Positions 1 to 5,629 of a stretch of 5,653 bases of DNA are shown here, one piece after another. The stretch is taken from NCBI GenBank assembly GCA_947003675.1, contig CAMQPJ010000096.1, positions 1-5,653 on the forward strand, written 5' to 3'. Source of the DNA: an uncultured Collinsella sp. (GTDB taxonomy: Bacteria; Actinomycetota; Coriobacteriia; Coriobacteriales; Coriobacteriaceae). The translations under genes and the position numbers were made by a program. The number at the start of each line of letters is the position of its first letter. The first letter of the stretch is position 1. The notes under the pieces were generated by a model. That model worked only from the letters and a program-made list of their open reading frames with translations. It was not told where the DNA came from and ran no database searches.

Positions 1-507
1 GGCATCGGTTCCTTTATCGTCGGCCTGTTCTATGCCCCCACGGTCGTTACCGGTATCCACCAGATGTACACCGCCATCGATCTGGGCCAGCTCGCTCAGT
101 ACGGTGTGACCTATTGGCTGCCCATCGCCAGCGCTGCCAACATCGCCCAGGGTGGCGCCGCACTCGCCGTTGCCTTTAAGACCCGCGATGCCAAGATCAA
201 GGGTCTGGCGCTTCCTTCGGCCCTGTCCGCCTTCATGGGCATTACCGAGCCTGCCATCTTTGGTGTGAACCTGCGCTTCTTTAAGCCCTTCATCGCCGGT
301 TGCATCGGCGGCGGTTGCGGTGCCCTGGTCTGCGCGCTCACTTCGCTGGCTGCCTCCGGCACGGGTGTTACGGGTATCTTCGGTATCCTGCTGTGCCTGG
401 CCCAGCCCGTGCAGTACGCGATCATGTTTGCGGTTGCCGCGCTGGTCTCCTTTGCCGTCTCGTTTGTCCTGTACAAGGACGAGCCCAAGGCTTCCGTGCA
501 GGCCTAA
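1..507 (+). CDS. scrA: Sucrose-type PTS permease EIIBC, C-terminal part (5' end outside window)
   Basis: This is the membrane EIIC domain of a glucose/sucrose-family phosphotransferase permease. It takes up sucrose and releases it inside the cell as sucrose-6-phosphate. The frame is open from base 1 to the TAA at 505-507, giving 168 visible residues. The family hallmark GITEPAIFGVNLR starts at base 238. It is preceded by a conserved loop (YWLPIASAANIAQGGAALAV) that I recognise from SacP/ScrA proteins. Glycine-rich and hydrophobic membrane segments follow, the last being roughly YAIMFAVAALVSFAVSFVLY. The protein stops about ten residues after this segment, so no EIIA domain is fused to the C-terminus and the phosphate must come from a separate EIIA protein. 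The next gene downstream hydrolyses sucrose-6-phosphate, which supports sucrose as the substrate. A beta-glucoside or trehalose EIIBC is the main alternative. The N-terminal EIIB domain and the true start are not visible. Confidence 0.86.
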   Translation, partial: GIGSFIVGLFYAPTVVTGIHQMYTAIDLGQLAQYGVTYWLPIASAANIAQGGAALAVAFKTRDAKIKGLALPSALSAFMGITEPAIFGVNLRFFKPFIAGCIGGGCGALVCALTSLAASGTGVTGIFGILLCLAQPVQYAIMFAVAALVSFAVSFVLYKDEPKASVQA

Positions 508-527
508 GAGCTTTTGATTGAGGGGTG

Positions 528-550
528 CCCGCGGGCTGTATGCTCGCGGG
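528..550 (+). other. Possible intercistronic hairpin between scrA and scrB
   Basis: CCCGCG (528-533) and CGCGGG (545-550) can form a 6-bp stem with an 11-nt loop in the 106-nt gap between the two sucrose genes. No T-run follows, so it is not a normal intrinsic terminator. It could stabilise the upstream message or tune the ratio of permease to hydrolase. The right arm overlaps a second possible hairpin (GCGGG 546-550 with CCCGC 556-560), so the two folds exclude each other. The structure is short and GC-rich and could be chance. Confidence 0.3.
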
Positions 551-613
551 TGTTCCCCGCATCTGGCGCCGATCTTTGGCACCTTGTAACTTTCGATCCG
601 TTAGGACTTTGAT

Positions 614-2146
614 ATGTCTAATGCACTCGGTCGCGACCTTGCAAAGCTGGTCGCCGCTGTTGACGCCGCCGCCTCTGAGTGCGGTCATGGCGCGTATGGC
701 CAGCGCTTTCATATTATGCCGCCCACGGGCTGGCTCAACGACCCCAACGGGCTTTGCCAGGCCGATGGCGTGTTTCACGCATACTTCCAGTATGCTCCGT
801 TTGATGTGAACGGCGGCGTCAAGATGTGGGGTCATGCCACGAGCCGCGACCTTATGAAATGGGAATATGTTGGCGCGCCGCTGCTTCCCGACGAGCCGTT
901 CGACTGCCATGGCGTGTATTCGGGCTCGGCATTGGTCGAGGACGGTCGCATTCGCGTGCTCTATACCGGCAACGTTAAGCTCCCCGATGAGGACGGCGTC
1001 TTTGACTATGTCAACTCCGGCCGTCGCGCCGACACCGTGTATGTCGAGAGTGTTGATGGACAGACGTTCAGCCAAAAGCGCGTGGTGCTGGCGTCGGAGG
1101 ACTATCCCGAGGATTTGACCTGCCACGTGCGTGACCCCAAGGTGTGGCGCGATGATGATGGGCGTTACCACATGGTGCTGGGCGCGCGTCGTCGCGTGGA
1201 CGGGCCGCATGTCGAGAGCCGTTTTTGCGCCATGCATGGCGGGGGTGCCGGGCGCGATGTGGGCGAGATCCTGGTGTATGGCTCGGCCGATATGCTGAGC
1301 TGGGAGCTCGAGAGCCGTGTGTCTACGCCCGATCGCTTTGGATTTATGTGGGAATGCCCGGGTTACTTTGAGCTTGAGGCCGATGACGGTGCGCCGGCGA
1401 AGTGGCTGTCCTTCTCCCCCCAGGGGCTCGAGGGCGGTCGTTGGGACCGCGGCAACGTATACGCTGCTGGCTACATGCCTGTAACGGGCGACATTGCAGG
1501 TGGTGACGGTGCCTATGAGCTGGGCGAGTTCCGCCTGTGGGACGCTGGTTTTGACTTCTATGCGCCGCAGGAGTTTACGTCCGAGGATGGTCGCCACATT
1601 CTGATCGGCTGGATGGGCATGCCCGATGAGCCGACCTATGACAACGCGCCCACCGTGGTGTGCGGCTGGCAGCACTGCATGACGGTGCCGCGCGAGCTTA
1701 CGGCCGGTGCCGGCGGCGTGGTGCTGCAGCAGCCGGTGCGCGAGATCGAGCACCATTATGCCTCGGTGCGTATGGGGGAGGGTTCATTGGAGGTTGTCGG
1801 CGACACCTGCTTTGACGTTGTTGTCGACGGTGTCGACGGCGCATTTACCGCAATCGTTGATGGCGAGCTGAGGCTGGCGTTTGTGCCCGCCGAGGGCGAG
1901 CTGCCCGCGCGCTTTGAGATGCGATTTACCGATGAGGGTCGCGCTTCTGCCGGCTGCGGTCGCACCGTGCGTTGGGAGCCCGTCGACGAGGTTCGTAACG
2001 TGCGCATTGTTGGCGATGTTTCTTCGGTCGAGGTATTTGTCAACGAAGGTGCGCTTGTGTTCTCCACGCGCATCTACCCTGCGACCTATGGCGTGTCCGT
2101 TGACGCCGCTGGCGCGAGCGTGACCTACCACGAGCTCAACATCTAG
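614..2146 (+). CDS. scrB: Sucrose-6-phosphate hydrolase (GH32 beta-fructofuranosidase)
   Basis: This cytoplasmic enzyme cleaves sucrose-6-phosphate, made by the upstream PTS permease, into glucose-6-phosphate and fructose. The 510-residue protein shows the three GH32 catalytic motifs in order: WLNDPNG near the N-terminus with nucleophile D43, RDP with transition-state stabiliser D174, and WECPG with acid/base E247. These lie in the five-bladed beta-propeller. The C-terminal beta-sandwich is marked by VEVFVNEG at 472-479. There is no signal peptide, as expected for a PTS-linked hydrolase. AGGA at 603-606, 7 nt before ATG 614, supports this start. About 20 residues after the RDP blade (roughly 195-214, Gly/Arg/His-rich) look like an insertion relative to compact ScrB proteins as I remember them. 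The gene follows scrA by 106 nt on the same strand and ends at a strong terminator. A general beta-fructosidase acting on short fructans is the alternative. Confidence 0.93.
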   Translation: MSNALGRDLAKLVAAVDAAASECGHGAYGQRFHIMPPTGWLNDPNGLCQADGVFHAYFQYAPFDVNGGVKMWGHATSRDLMKWEYVGAPLLPDEPFDCHGVYSGSALVEDGRIRVLYTGNVKLPDEDGVFDYVNSGRRADTVYVESVDGQTFSQKRVVLASEDYPEDLTCHVRDPKVWRDDDGRYHMVLGARRRVDGPHVESRFCAMHGGGAGRDVGEILVYGSADMLSWELESRVSTPDRFGFMWECPGYFELEADDGAPAKWLSFSPQGLEGGRWDRGNVYAAGYMPVTGDIAGGDGAYELGEFRLWDAGFDFYAPQEFTSEDGRHILIGWMGMPDEPTYDNAPTVVCGWQHCMTVPRELTAGAGGVVLQQPVREIEHHYASVRMGEGSLEVVGDTCFDVVVDGVDGAFTAIVDGELRLAFVPAEGELPARFEMRFTDEGRASAGCGRTVRWEPVDEVRNVRIVGDVSSVEVFVNEGALVFSTRIYPATYGVSVDAAGASVTYHELNI

Positions 2147-2168
2147 ACGATTCGTCGCATACCGGCGC

Positions 2169-2174
2169 TATACT
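2169..2174 (+). promoter_or_regulatory. Possible -10 element (TATACT) just upstream of the scrB terminator
   Basis: TATACT matches the sigma-70 -10 consensus at five of six bases. The best -35 partner is weak: TAGACG at 2144-2149, overlapping the scrB stop, with a long 19-nt spacer. Transcription from it would start near 2181, just ahead of the terminator hairpin. It may serve the downstream PLP-fold gene, which has no other visible promoter. Confidence 0.3.
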
Positions 2175-2184
2175 GCAGCCGTTG

Positions 2185-2220
2185 CCCACGATGCGGGGAA
2201 CACCCGCATCGTGGGTTTTT
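2185..2220 (+). terminator. Strong intrinsic terminator after scrB
   Basis: CCCACGATGCGGG (2185-2197) and CCCGCATCGTGGG (2203-2215) form a perfect 13-bp stem with the 5-nt loop GAACA, followed directly by TTTTT (2216-2220). It ends the scrA-scrB transcript. No matching T-run lies on the other side, so it should work on the plus strand only. It finishes 22 nt before the start chosen for the next gene. Confidence 0.95.
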
Positions 2221-2227
2221 GCTTATG

Positions 2228-2233
2228 AAGGGA
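2228..2233 (+). promoter_or_regulatory. Ribosome binding site setting the GTG 2243 start
   Basis: AAGGGA lies nine nt before GTG 2243. It falls inside the reading frame of the upstream ATG (2225) and TTG (2219) candidates, which overlap or abut the terminator T-run and have no Shine-Dalgarno sequence. This favours GTG as the start. Confidence 0.6.
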
Positions 2234-2242
2234 CGGTGCCGC

Positions 2243-3235
2243 GTGGATGTACAGCAGCTAGAAGAGGCCTGGGCTTTGAGGTCCAGTGCGCGCGAGGCGC
2301 GTCTTGTTGCGGCCCCGCATGTGCCGGCAGCGCTGTCGCTGCTGGGAATCGTGCGTCCCGGTGACCGCCTGGTGGCCTTTGCGGATGACTTTACCGAAGC
2401 GTTTGCGAGCGGCTTTGATGCCTGCGATGTGGCTATGGTGGATGAGCCGTCGGCCGCAGCGTTTGCCGCCGCGTCCGAGGGCTTTGCCGGCTCGTTTGAT
2501 GCCGAGGGGCCGCACCTGTGGTGGTTTGTCAACTCCATCGGCGGGTTTGGTCTGCGTGTGCCCGGTCTTCGTGCTCTGGGACGCGCGGCTCGCGAGGCAC
2601 GTGCGCTGCTCGTCGTTGACAACACGGTGGCTTCCATCTTTGGCTGCGATCCTTTGCGTTTGGGTGCCGTACTGTCGCTCGAAGCGCTCGACCGTGTGTG
2701 CGCCGGTGAGGCTCCACGCAAGCTCGTAGCCGCCTCCGTGGCGCGCTCGCAGCTCAAGCGCCATCGTGTGGATGCCGCTGCCGAGTGCGCGCATGCGCTG
2801 CTCGAGGGGTGCGGATTGGCCGAGCTTGACTTGTCCTCCGATGAGGCCAAGGTTCTAGAGCTCGGGCTCGACACGCTCGACACCCGTATGCAGGCGCACT
2901 TCGATCGCGCCCGTGCCCTGGCTGAATACTTGGCCGCGAACGAGATAGTGCGCAACGTGCGCTACCCTGGGCTGAGTTCGCATCCCGACCATGTGGCTGC
3001 AACGGGAATTCTCGAGCACGGCTTTGGCCCGGCAGTAGAGTTCGATCTTATCGAACGTAGCGCGGGCGAGCTGATCGATGCTTTGCCTGGGGAGTTTCGC
3101 ACATCACCCGCCGGCGGCGCAACGACGCGCCTTTCGGCCCCACGCGGCAAGCAGGGGAGCACCATCCGCCTCTTCGCCGGCACCGACGACCCCCTGGTCG
3201 TAGCGTCAACCCTAGACAACGCCCTTCGCAACTAG
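2243..3235 (+). CDS. Diverged Cys/Met-metabolism PLP-fold protein lacking the catalytic lysine
   Basis: The 330-residue protein has the fold of the cystathionine gamma-synthase/beta-lyase family (type I PLP enzymes, usually about 380-400 residues). Family marks are PGD at 39-41, VVDNT with pyridine-binding D126, YPGLSSHP at 241-248, and the C-terminal IRLFAGTDD with R309 where the substrate-carboxylate arginine sits. The Schiff-base lysine normally lies 25 residues after this Asp. Here that residue is R151, and the usual S-x-T-K-Y-L-G-G context is gone (SLEALDRVCAG). The active-site Tyr of the D-x-x-Y-G-G region is replaced around T51, and the N-terminal segment with the family's YSRTGNPT motif is missing. 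It may be a pseudoenzyme or regulatory relative. The start is GTG 2243, with AAGGGA at 2228-2233 nine nt upstream. ATG 2225 abuts the terminator T-run and has no ribosome site. The gene is intact, with no frameshift seen. Existing pipelines would probably call it a PLP-dependent transferase. Confidence 0.8.
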   Translation: MDVQQLEEAWALRSSAREARLVAAPHVPAALSLLGIVRPGDRLVAFADDFTEAFASGFDACDVAMVDEPSAAAFAAASEGFAGSFDAEGPHLWWFVNSIGGFGLRVPGLRALGRAAREARALLVVDNTVASIFGCDPLRLGAVLSLEALDRVCAGEAPRKLVAASVARSQLKRHRVDAAAECAHALLEGCGLAELDLSSDEAKVLELGLDTLDTRMQAHFDRARALAEYLAANEIVRNVRYPGLSSHPDHVAATGILEHGFGPAVEFDLIERSAGELIDALPGEFRTSPAGGATTRLSAPRGKQGSTIRLFAGTDDPLVVASTLDNALRN

Positions 3236-3253
3236 CTATATCATCCTCAACTC

Positions 3254-3328
3254 CATAAGTTGCGGTGAAATATGGATTGATTTACCGCTTTAACCGCATA
3301 AACAGTCCCTATTTCACCGCAACTTATG
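3254..3328. repeat. AT-rich 75-bp palindromic element between convergent genes
   Basis: The 19-nt arm at 3254-3272 (CATAAGTTGCGGTGAAATA) is perfectly complementary to 3310-3328. After one T-C mismatch, GGATTG (3274-3279) and CAGTCC (3303-3308) extend the stem by six pairs, one of them G-U. A loop of about 23 nt remains. The loop holds two ACCGC copies (3284-3288, 3293-3297) that could compete with the right arm for GCGGT in the left arm. The element is about 40% GC by eye count, well below its flanks. It fills most of the 133-bp gap between the PLP-fold gene and the convergent ModE-like gene. No T-run follows either arm and no target-site duplication is evident. It may block read-through between the two genes or be a dispersed palindromic repeat. 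Confidence 0.75.
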
Positions 3329-3368
3329 AGAGGGGGTTGTGTGGCTATAAGGCCCTGTCCCAAATGGG

Positions 3369-3713
3369 CTACTCTTTGATGCTGGCGATGAGAGCGTCGG
3401 CTTTGGTGGCGATGACGTTGTTGATGTCGGCCTGCAGCTCCTCGTAGACCGCTATGGCTCGCTCGCCGGCGGGGGTGAGGGTGGATCCGCGGGCGCCGTC
3501 GCGCTCTATGAGCTTGCAGCCCAGCTGGCCTTCGGCTTCGTTTACAATGCGCCAAGCCTTGGAATACGCCATGCCCATGCTCTTGGCGGCGCGGTTCAGC
3601 GAGTGCTCGCGGGCAATACCCTGCAGCAGCAAGACGCAGCCGTGACCAAACACGCCCGGCAGATCTTTGTCGCACGCTTGAATGACCAACTTTGCCGTCG
3701 TCTTGTACTCCAT
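3369..3713 (-). CDS. Stand-alone ModE-type winged-helix regulator (LysR-like HTH)
   Basis: The 114-residue protein matches only the N-terminal DNA-binding domain of ModE. FGHGCVLLLQGI (22-33) resembles the family's FGPG-x-x-x-LL segment. The helix-turn-helix at about 38-58 reads SLNRAAKSMGMAYSKAWRIV and includes the KAW signature (52-54). A wing with Gly/Arg-rich turns ends in LTPAGE (79-84), and a short C-terminal helix follows. The molybdate-binding TOBE/Mop domains are absent, so molybdate sensing cannot be inferred. The protein probably dimerises and binds DNA. ATG 3713 is the chosen start, with GGGGAG (complement of 3725-3730) 11 nt upstream. The in-frame GTG at 3722 would leave only 2 nt. 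The gene is convergent with the PLP-fold gene and divergent from guaB, sharing a 193-bp promoter region. Its target is unknown, but its own gene or guaB is possible from position. Confidence 0.85.
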   Translation of the reverse strand: MEYKTTAKLVIQACDKDLPGVFGHGCVLLLQGIAREHSLNRAAKSMGMAYSKAWRIVNEAEGQLGCKLIERDGARGSTLTPAGERAIAVYEELQADINNVIATKADALIASIKE

Positions 3714-3738
3714 ACGCTCCACGTCTCCCCGCTAAAGT

Positions 3739-3753
3739 GTTTGCTGGGCAAAC
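3739..3753. promoter_or_regulatory. Operator-like dyad upstream of the ModE-type gene
   Basis: GTTTGC-TGG-GCAAAC is a 15-bp inverted repeat with perfect 6-bp arms, 26 bp upstream of the regulator's ATG and within its probable leader. A dyad of this size would suit a dimeric winged-helix protein, so autoregulation is possible. No binding evidence exists, and a small RNA hairpin is an alternative. Confidence 0.35.
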
Positions 3754-3783
3754 GCAAAGCCTGCGTCAAACCCTCGTGTGCAC

Positions 3784-3811
3784 TTCTTAAATCATGCATT
3801 GTAGCAGTCAA
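3784..3811 (-). promoter_or_regulatory. Candidate promoter for the ModE-type gene
   Basis: On the minus strand, TTGACT (complement of 3806-3811) matches the -35 consensus at five of six bases. With a 16-nt spacer it faces TAAGAA (complement of 3784-3789), a weak -10. It interleaves with the candidate guaB promoter on the other strand, so the two genes could compete for RNA polymerase. Confidence 0.35.
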
Positions 3812-3827
3812 AGTGCGTTAAGATAGT
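3799..3827 (+). promoter_or_regulatory. Candidate guaB promoter
   Basis: TTGTAG (3799-3804) and GATAGT (3822-3827) are separated by 17 nt and match the -35 and -10 consensus at three and four of six bases. TAAGAT at 3819-3824 is an alternative -10 without a well-placed -35. The predicted start lies near 3834, leaving a leader of about 70 nt and placing the first tandem dyad at the start site. Confidence 0.4.
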
Positions 3828-3828
3828 T

Positions 3829-3856
3829 GCCCAGTATTGGGCGCCCAAGGTTGGGC
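3829..3856 (+). promoter_or_regulatory. Two tandem 14-bp dyads (GCCCA-N4-TGGGC) at the guaB start site
   Basis: GCCCAGTATTGGGC (3829-3842) is followed without a gap by GCCCAAGGTTGGGC (3843-3856). Both have perfect 5-bp arms, and they agree at 11 of 14 positions, differing only in the central bases. The junction also forms a 12-bp palindrome, TTGGGCGCCCAA (3837-3848). In RNA the middle GCCCA could pair with the TGGGC on either side, giving exclusive folds. At the predicted start site this fits a pair of operators for a dimeric repressor or a structured leader controlling guaB. Confidence 0.5.
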
Positions 3857-3906
3857 TGGGTCCTACGAGGCCTGCAGCCGACCGGTCGCATGGAAAAAGG
3901 AGAAAC

Positions 3907-5418
3907 ATGGCTACGTTCTTTCCCGGTGAGTCCCACACGTTTTCGGAGTATCTGCTGGTCCCTGGTTACTCGTCCTCGCAGTGCATCCCCAACAACGTCT
4001 CTCTTAAGACGCCGCTGACCCGCTTTAAGCGCGGTGAGAAGCCGGCAATCACCCTGAACATCCCCATGGTTTCCGCTATCATGCAGTCCGTCTCGGGCGT
4101 CGACATGGGTGTCGCGCTCGCTACCGAGGGTGGCCTGTCCTTCATCTATGGTTCCCAGAGCGCCGAGTCCGAGGCCGCCATGGTCAAGGCCGTCAAGGAT
4201 CACAAGGCCGGCTTCGTTCAGTCCGATTCCACGCTGACCCCCGACATGACCATGGAGCAGGTCATCGAGCTCAAGGAGAAGACCGGTCACTCCACCATGC
4301 CGGTTACCGACGACGGCACTCCCAAGGGTAAGCTCCTGGGCATCGTCACCAGCCGTGACTATCGCCCCAGTCGCGATGACCACCAGACGAAGGTCTCCGA
4401 GTTCATGACCCCGCGTGAGCAGCTCATCGTGGGCGACAAGAACATCAGCCTCAAGGTTGCCAACGACGTCATCTGGGACAATAAGCTCAACGCCCTGCCC
4501 ATCGTCGACGACAACGATCACCTGATGGGCATCGTCTTCCGCAAGGACTACGACAGCCACAAGACCAACCCCAACGAGCTGCTCGACGGCGATAAGCGCT
4601 ACATGGTCGGCGCCGGTATCAACACCCGCGACTATGCCGAGCGCGTGCCGCTGCTCATCGAGGCCGGCGCCGACGTCCTGTGCATCGACTCTTCCGAGGG
4701 CTTCAGCGAGTGGCAGAAGCGCACCATCGAGTGGATTCGCGCCAACTACGGCGAGGACGTCAAGGTCGGTGCCGGTAACGTCGTCGACGCCGAGGGCTTC
4801 CGCTTCCTGGCCGACTGCGGTGCCGACTTCATCAAGGTCGGTATCGGCGGCGGTTCCATCTGCATCACCCGTGAGACCAAGGGTATCGGCCGCGGCCAGG
4901 CCACCGCGCTGATCGACGTCTGCCGTGCTCGCGACGAGTACTACGAGGAGACCGGCGTTTACGTGCCCGTGTGCTCCGACGGCGGTATCGTCTACGACTA
5001 CCACATGACGCTCGCCCTTGCCATGGGTGCCGACTTTATGATGCTGGGCCGCTACTTCGCCCGCTTTGACGAGAGCCCGACCGAGCGCGTTAACGTGAAC
5101 GGCCAGTACATGAAGGAGTACTGGGGCGAGGGTTCCGCGCGTGCCCGCAACTGGCAGCGCTACGACCTGGGCGGCGCCGCGAAGCTCAGCTTCGTCGAGG
5201 GTGTCGACTCCTATGTTCCCTACGCAGGTTCCCTCAAGGACGGCGTGGGCGGCACGCTCTACAAGGTCAAGTCCACGATGTGCAACTGCGGTGCCCTCTC
5301 GATCCCCGAGCTCCAGGAAAAGGCGCGCCTAACGCTGGTCAGCTCCACCTCCATCGTCGAAGGCGGCGCCCACGACGTTGTCGTGAAGGATTCCCAGCAG
5401 AGCGTTTCCTACCGCTAG
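3907..5418 (+). CDS. guaB: IMP dehydrogenase, Tritrichomonas-like type
   Basis: The enzyme oxidises IMP to XMP with NAD+, the committed step to guanine nucleotides, and works as a cytoplasmic tetramer. The 503-residue protein starts at ATG 3907, with AAGGAG at 3897-3902 four nt upstream. It has the (beta/alpha)8 barrel interrupted by paired CBS domains at about 103-216. The catalytic loop reads [12 protein letters not shown] with nucleophile C319, and D261 lies in [13 protein letters not shown]. The mobile flap carries the R418-Y419 pair (NWQRYDLGG) and E431. Ordinary bacterial GuaB has GIGPGSICTTR and about 480-490 residues. The length and these residue numbers equal those I know for the T. 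foetus enzyme. Codons are strongly C-ending and uniform, suggesting high expression, unlike the PLP-fold gene. It is monocistronic in this window and preceded by tandem dyads. Confidence 0.96.
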   Translation: MATFFPGESHTFSEYLLVPGYSSSQCIPNNVSLKTPLTRFKRGEKPAITLNIPMVSAIMQSVSGVDMGVALATEGGLSFIYGSQSAESEAAMVKAVKDHKAGFVQSDSTLTPDMTMEQVIELKEKTGHSTMPVTDDGTPKGKLLGIVTSRDYRPSRDDHQTKVSEFMTPREQLIVGDKNISLKVANDVIWDNKLNALPIVDDNDHLMGIVFRKDYDSHKTNPNELLDGDKRYMVGAGINTRDYAERVPLLIEAGADVLCIDSSEGFSEWQKRTIEWIRANYGEDVKVGAGNVVDAEGFRFLADCGADFIKVGIGGGSICITRETKGIGRGQATALIDVCRARDEYYEETGVYVPVCSDGGIVYDYHMTLALAMGADFMMLGRYFARFDESPTERVNVNGQYMKEYWGEGSARARNWQRYDLGGAAKLSFVEGVDSYVPYAGSLKDGVGGTLYKVKSTMCNCGALSIPELQEKARLTLVSSTSIVEGGAHDVVVKDSQQSVSYR

Positions 5419-5523
5419 ACGGCTTTCCCAAGCACCGCACCTTGCCGTTCAAACCGTCGCTCGCGTACCAAAGTACGCGTCGCTCCTCTTTCACGGCAAT
5501 CTGCGGCACTTGGAAAACCCGTC
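5418..5523. repeat. Long imperfect inverted repeat directly after guaB
   Basis: A 31-nt arm (5418-5448) faces 5493-5523 with 25 of 31 positions complementary. It begins with the G of the guaB stop codon. The loop contains a perfect 7-bp hairpin, CGCGTAC-CAAA-GTACGCG (5462-5479), flanked by direct copies of CGTCGCTC (5455-5462 and 5478-5485). Three of the six mismatches are C-A on the plus strand and so become G-U on minus-strand RNA, where 28 of 31 positions would pair. No T-run follows on the plus strand, so it is not a classical terminator. It may protect the 3' end of the guaB message, be a dispersed palindromic repeat, or be a structured RNA read from the minus strand. Confidence 0.7.
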
Positions 5524-5577
5524 CATGCTAGGACGATTAACAAATAGCGGTTGATTCACAACCACGTTATTTAGATA

Positions 5578-5621
5578 AAGCGAGATGCATGTAAGTCGCA
5601 GGCATCTCGCTTGTCGTATTT
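5578..5621 (+). terminator. Possible terminator hairpin downstream of guaB
   Basis: AAGCGAGATGC (5578-5588) and GCATCTCGCTT (5602-5612) form a perfect 11-bp stem with a 13-nt loop. The following GTCGTATTT is only moderately T-rich, so termination may be weak. On the minus strand the stem is followed by TATCTAAAT, so it could also work in that direction. It is the best terminator candidate for guaB, 160 nt after the stop codon. Confidence 0.5.
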
Positions 5622-5629
5622 GCTATCAT
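5621..5629 (+). promoter_or_regulatory. Possible extended -10 promoter for a gene beyond the window
   Basis: TGC-TATCAT fits an extended -10 element: TG, one base, then five of six matches to TATAAT. No good -35 is seen at 17 nt, which extended -10 promoters can tolerate. It lies just after the hairpin, where a promoter for the next gene would be expected. Apart from this, the long inverted repeat and the hairpin, I see no gene in 5419-5653. Confidence 0.3.

Noticed and set aside
514..542. Promoter-like TTGATT-N17-TGTATG between scrA and scrB
   Set aside because: The -10 matches only three of six bases, and co-transcription with scrA explains scrB expression.
422..1756. 444-residue antisense reading frame across scrB
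   Set aside because: It lies opposite a clear GH32 enzyme, has no family motif, and its His/Arg/Ala-rich makeup is what GC-rich codons give when read in reverse.
2143..2955. 270-residue antisense reading frame across the PLP-fold gene
   Set aside because: It is a Ser/Ala/Arg-rich shadow with no motif, while the plus strand carries family-specific motifs throughout.
3254..3328. Palindrome as an ordinary bidirectional intrinsic terminator
   Set aside because: Neither side of the stem is followed by a T-run on the relevant strand, so I list it as a repeat element of unknown role.
3265..3447. 60-residue plus-strand frame ending in a lipobox-like LLMSACSSS
   Set aside because: The Cys sits three residues from the end, so no mature lipoprotein would remain. 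The frame starts inside the palindrome and runs antisense to the ModE-type gene. A lysis-type lipopeptide is conceivable but unsupported.
3808..5004. 398-residue antisense reading frame across guaB
   Set aside because: It is a repetitive Val/Asp/Gly/Leu-rich product mirroring the biased codons of guaB, with no recognisable domain and no good ribosome site seen.
5280..5531. 83-residue frame overlapping the guaB 3' end and the downstream inverted repeat
   Set aside because: It is a frame-shifted shadow of the guaB C-terminus running into a repeat, with no domain and no ribosome site of note.
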